DNA of 64,000 bases from Sphingobacterium paludis (lineage in GTDB: Bacteria > Bacteroidota > Bacteroidia > Sphingobacteriales > Sphingobacteriaceae): assembly GCF_004364125.1 (NCBI RefSeq), contig NZ_SNZV01000012.1, positions 1-64,000 of the forward strand. Reading direction: 5' to 3'. The first letter of the stretch is position 1. The number at the start of each line of letters is the position of its first letter. A program made the translations under genes and the position numbers. Below the pieces are notes generated by a model. That model was not told where the DNA came from and searched no databases. It saw only the letters and a list, made by a program, of their open reading frames with translations. Positions 62,766 through 64,000 of this stretch are shown one piece after another.

Positions 62766-64000
62766 TTCTTCTTCGTAACATGATTTCAATGGGCTTAATG
62801 GTTATGTAAGCGAAATACGCTTTCAACAAGCCGTTTTTAAATCCGGCCATCTTCATCAACTCCTTTACCTTAGGCGTGTGCATCAATTGCTGAAAGAATC
62901 TTTCCTTTTTACCGATGGTCGAAATTCGATCATTAATCCAGTTCAAGTAAGCCGGCTTCATAACCTCTTTCAGCACATCTACTTGAAGGGGCTCCAACGG
63001 TGTATGCATCAATGCATAATAATTTAAGGAGTTTTGGTAGGTATAGCTATGCTGCTCCTCTTCAAACAATACACCGTTTGATTTGAAGAAGTCGCGTTGC
63101 CATTGTCTATTGGCTTTCCTATCCGCTGGAAGATTCAGCATCGCTAAAGCGATATCTTCCTCTAGAAAAGGCGAATATCCCGGAAAACCGTAGACAGAAG
63201 GCACCTTGATCAAGTACTGCAAGAGCATCATTTTTGTTCGCATAGCCGTAATGATTCTATATTCTGGAGCCTGCAGATAATCTTGCTGTTTTTCGAATAT
63301 CGGTTCCACTAGCGATGTATAATCTACCCCCGTAGCAAGCGAGGATTCTGCGCTCATACCATGTGTATAGCCCAATTTAAGATACGATTGCGGGTCGAGA
63401 ATTGGCGGCACATCAACAGCTCCGGCCCATGCATCGCCGATGATGCCGCTCAACAAGTGAAGTCGCCGTTGATTTTCCATTTCGGCAATGGAACCATAAA
63501 ATTCCATATGATAGGTGCCAGAAGCGCCTACCGATGGGCCAAAAATGTCATACCAGTCCTGCACATAATTATTGAATTTCCCCAGGTCGACGCGCCTCCA
63601 ATATGTGCCGATTTTTTTGGACAGAGCGGCTGCATACACCGCCTCCCTCGACAGGTTTTGGTTGAATGATGTGCCATACGTGTATGAGCGGATCCTGCTC
63701 TTGTCATGCAACAAAACATTCAGCAACCGCGAATCAAAACCACCACTCGTCGGAATGAGAATATCTTCTTCGAAATTGCTGCTCCACGTATTTATGGAAT
63801 TCGAAAGCATCGATAAAACATCATCCTCATGGCTTTTCACGCCAATTTTACGAAGAGCATCGTCGTCCTGACGCTTCACCTCTAATTTCCCCCCCTCGAG
63901 GTGCAAGGTCTCATTCGGGAGAAGGTATTTGACTTGTTTAATGGGCGTGCGGCCAAAAACGCAGTAGCCGTAGTCCAGATACGCGGACAGGCCCTTCATA
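62755..64000 (-). CDS. asparagine synthase-like amidotransferase (5' end cut by the window)
   Basis: At least 414 residues of the C-terminal asparagine synthase domain, with the ATP-pyrophosphatase loop IPTSGGFDSRLL (about 103-114). The N-terminal glutaminase domain would begin beyond base 64000; the remaining start resembles the end of that domain (GLSAYLDYGYCVFGRTPIKQVKYLLP). Proteins of this group next to CapA or glycosyltransferase genes often amidate sugars or peptides in surface polymers, so this is probably not the housekeeping asparagine synthetase. The ATG at 63997-63999 is probably internal. Confidence 0.85.
   Translation of the reverse strand, partial: MKGLSAYLDYGYCVFGRTPIKQVKYLLPNETLHLEGGKLEVKRQDDDALRKIGVKSHEDDVLSMLSNSINTWSSNFEEDILIPTSGGFDSRLLNVLLHDKSRIRSYTYGTSFNQNLSREAVYAAALSKKIGTYWRRVDLGKFNNYVQDWYDIFGPSVGASGTYHMEFYGSIAEMENQRRLHLLSGIIGDAWAGAVDVPPILDPQSYLKLGYTHGMSAESSLATGVDYTSLVEPIFEKQQDYLQAPEYRIITAMRTKMMLLQYLIKVPSVYGFPGYSPFLEEDIALAMLNLPADRKANRQWQRDFFKSNGVLFEEEQHSYTYQNSLNYYALMHTPLEPLQVDVLKEVMKPAYLNWINDRISTIGKKERFFQQLMHTPKVKELMKMAGFKNGLLKAYFAYITIKPIEIMLRRRNAA

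Noticed and set aside
1..64000. CRISPR array, insertion sequence, prophage or integrated element
   Set aside because: No spacer-repeat array, transposase, integrase or phage gene was seen. The only regular tandem repeat is coding (60.2-60.9 kb).

Overview
The window is a chromosomal segment of a Bacteroidota bacterium, most likely of the Sphingobacteriaceae (Sphingobacterium/Parapedobacter/Olivibacter type). The evidence is two SusC/SusD pairs, many lipoproteins with short A-rich leaders, a Porin_10-type porin, DUF4270 and DUF5683 proteins, a VF530 protein, and promoters that fit the Bacteroidota pattern (-7 box TAnnTTTG) rather than the sigma70 pattern. No rRNA, insertion sequence, prophage or CRISPR array was seen.

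Layout. 1-1.1 kb: a small lipoprotein and a short peptide with a bacteriocin-leader-like motif, then a long gap. 1.1-8.5 kb: pdxJ facing a minus-strand block parA-parB-DUF5683-dapB-lepB-lepB, with two tandem signal peptidases. 8.7-16.7 kb: mixed housekeeping genes (flavin reductase, LpxH-like phosphoesterase, DUF1080 lipoprotein, a cysteine synthase-like enzyme divergent from an Lrp regulator with a perfect operator-like palindrome, a porin, a purine nucleoside phosphorylase) and three tRNA-Val genes.

16.8-38.8 kb: about 22 kb, all on the minus strand, that reads as a peptidoglycan/amino-sugar utilisation locus. It holds nagA, two GHL10 glycosidase lipoproteins, a secreted AmpD-type amidase, two SusC/SusD pairs, a DUF5018/DUF4623 lipoprotein, a phosphoesterase fused to a beta-propeller, murQ and an SSS-family transporter. 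A NagZ-like GH3 enzyme lies 10 kb away (48.7-50.4 kb). A 13-bp motif of consensus GSACAAAMACGCA lies upstream of murQ, of both susC genes and of the NagZ-like gene, always in the same orientation to the gene, which suggests one regulon. Proposed flow: the amidase strips peptides, the GHL10 enzymes cut the denuded glycan, SusCD imports fragments, the GH3 enzyme splits GlcNAc from MurNAc, SSS imports the sugar, and MurQ and NagA feed it to amino-sugar phosphate metabolism. No MurNAc kinase and no dedicated regulator is present in the locus.

39-64 kb: housekeeping and regulatory genes (RidA, RarD-like transporter, VF530, recG, hflX, lipB, a YycJ-like hydrolase, sdaA, TetR, a two-component pair, DUF4270/Kelch lipoproteins, asd, SDR threonine dehydrogenase, YebC), a protein with 41-residue near-identical repeats, a DeoR regulator, and a CapA/asparagine synthase-like pair that runs off the end. 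Between the histidine kinase and DUF4270 genes are two copies of a 10-bp-phased TAACA repeat, the signature expected for an OmpR-type response regulator.
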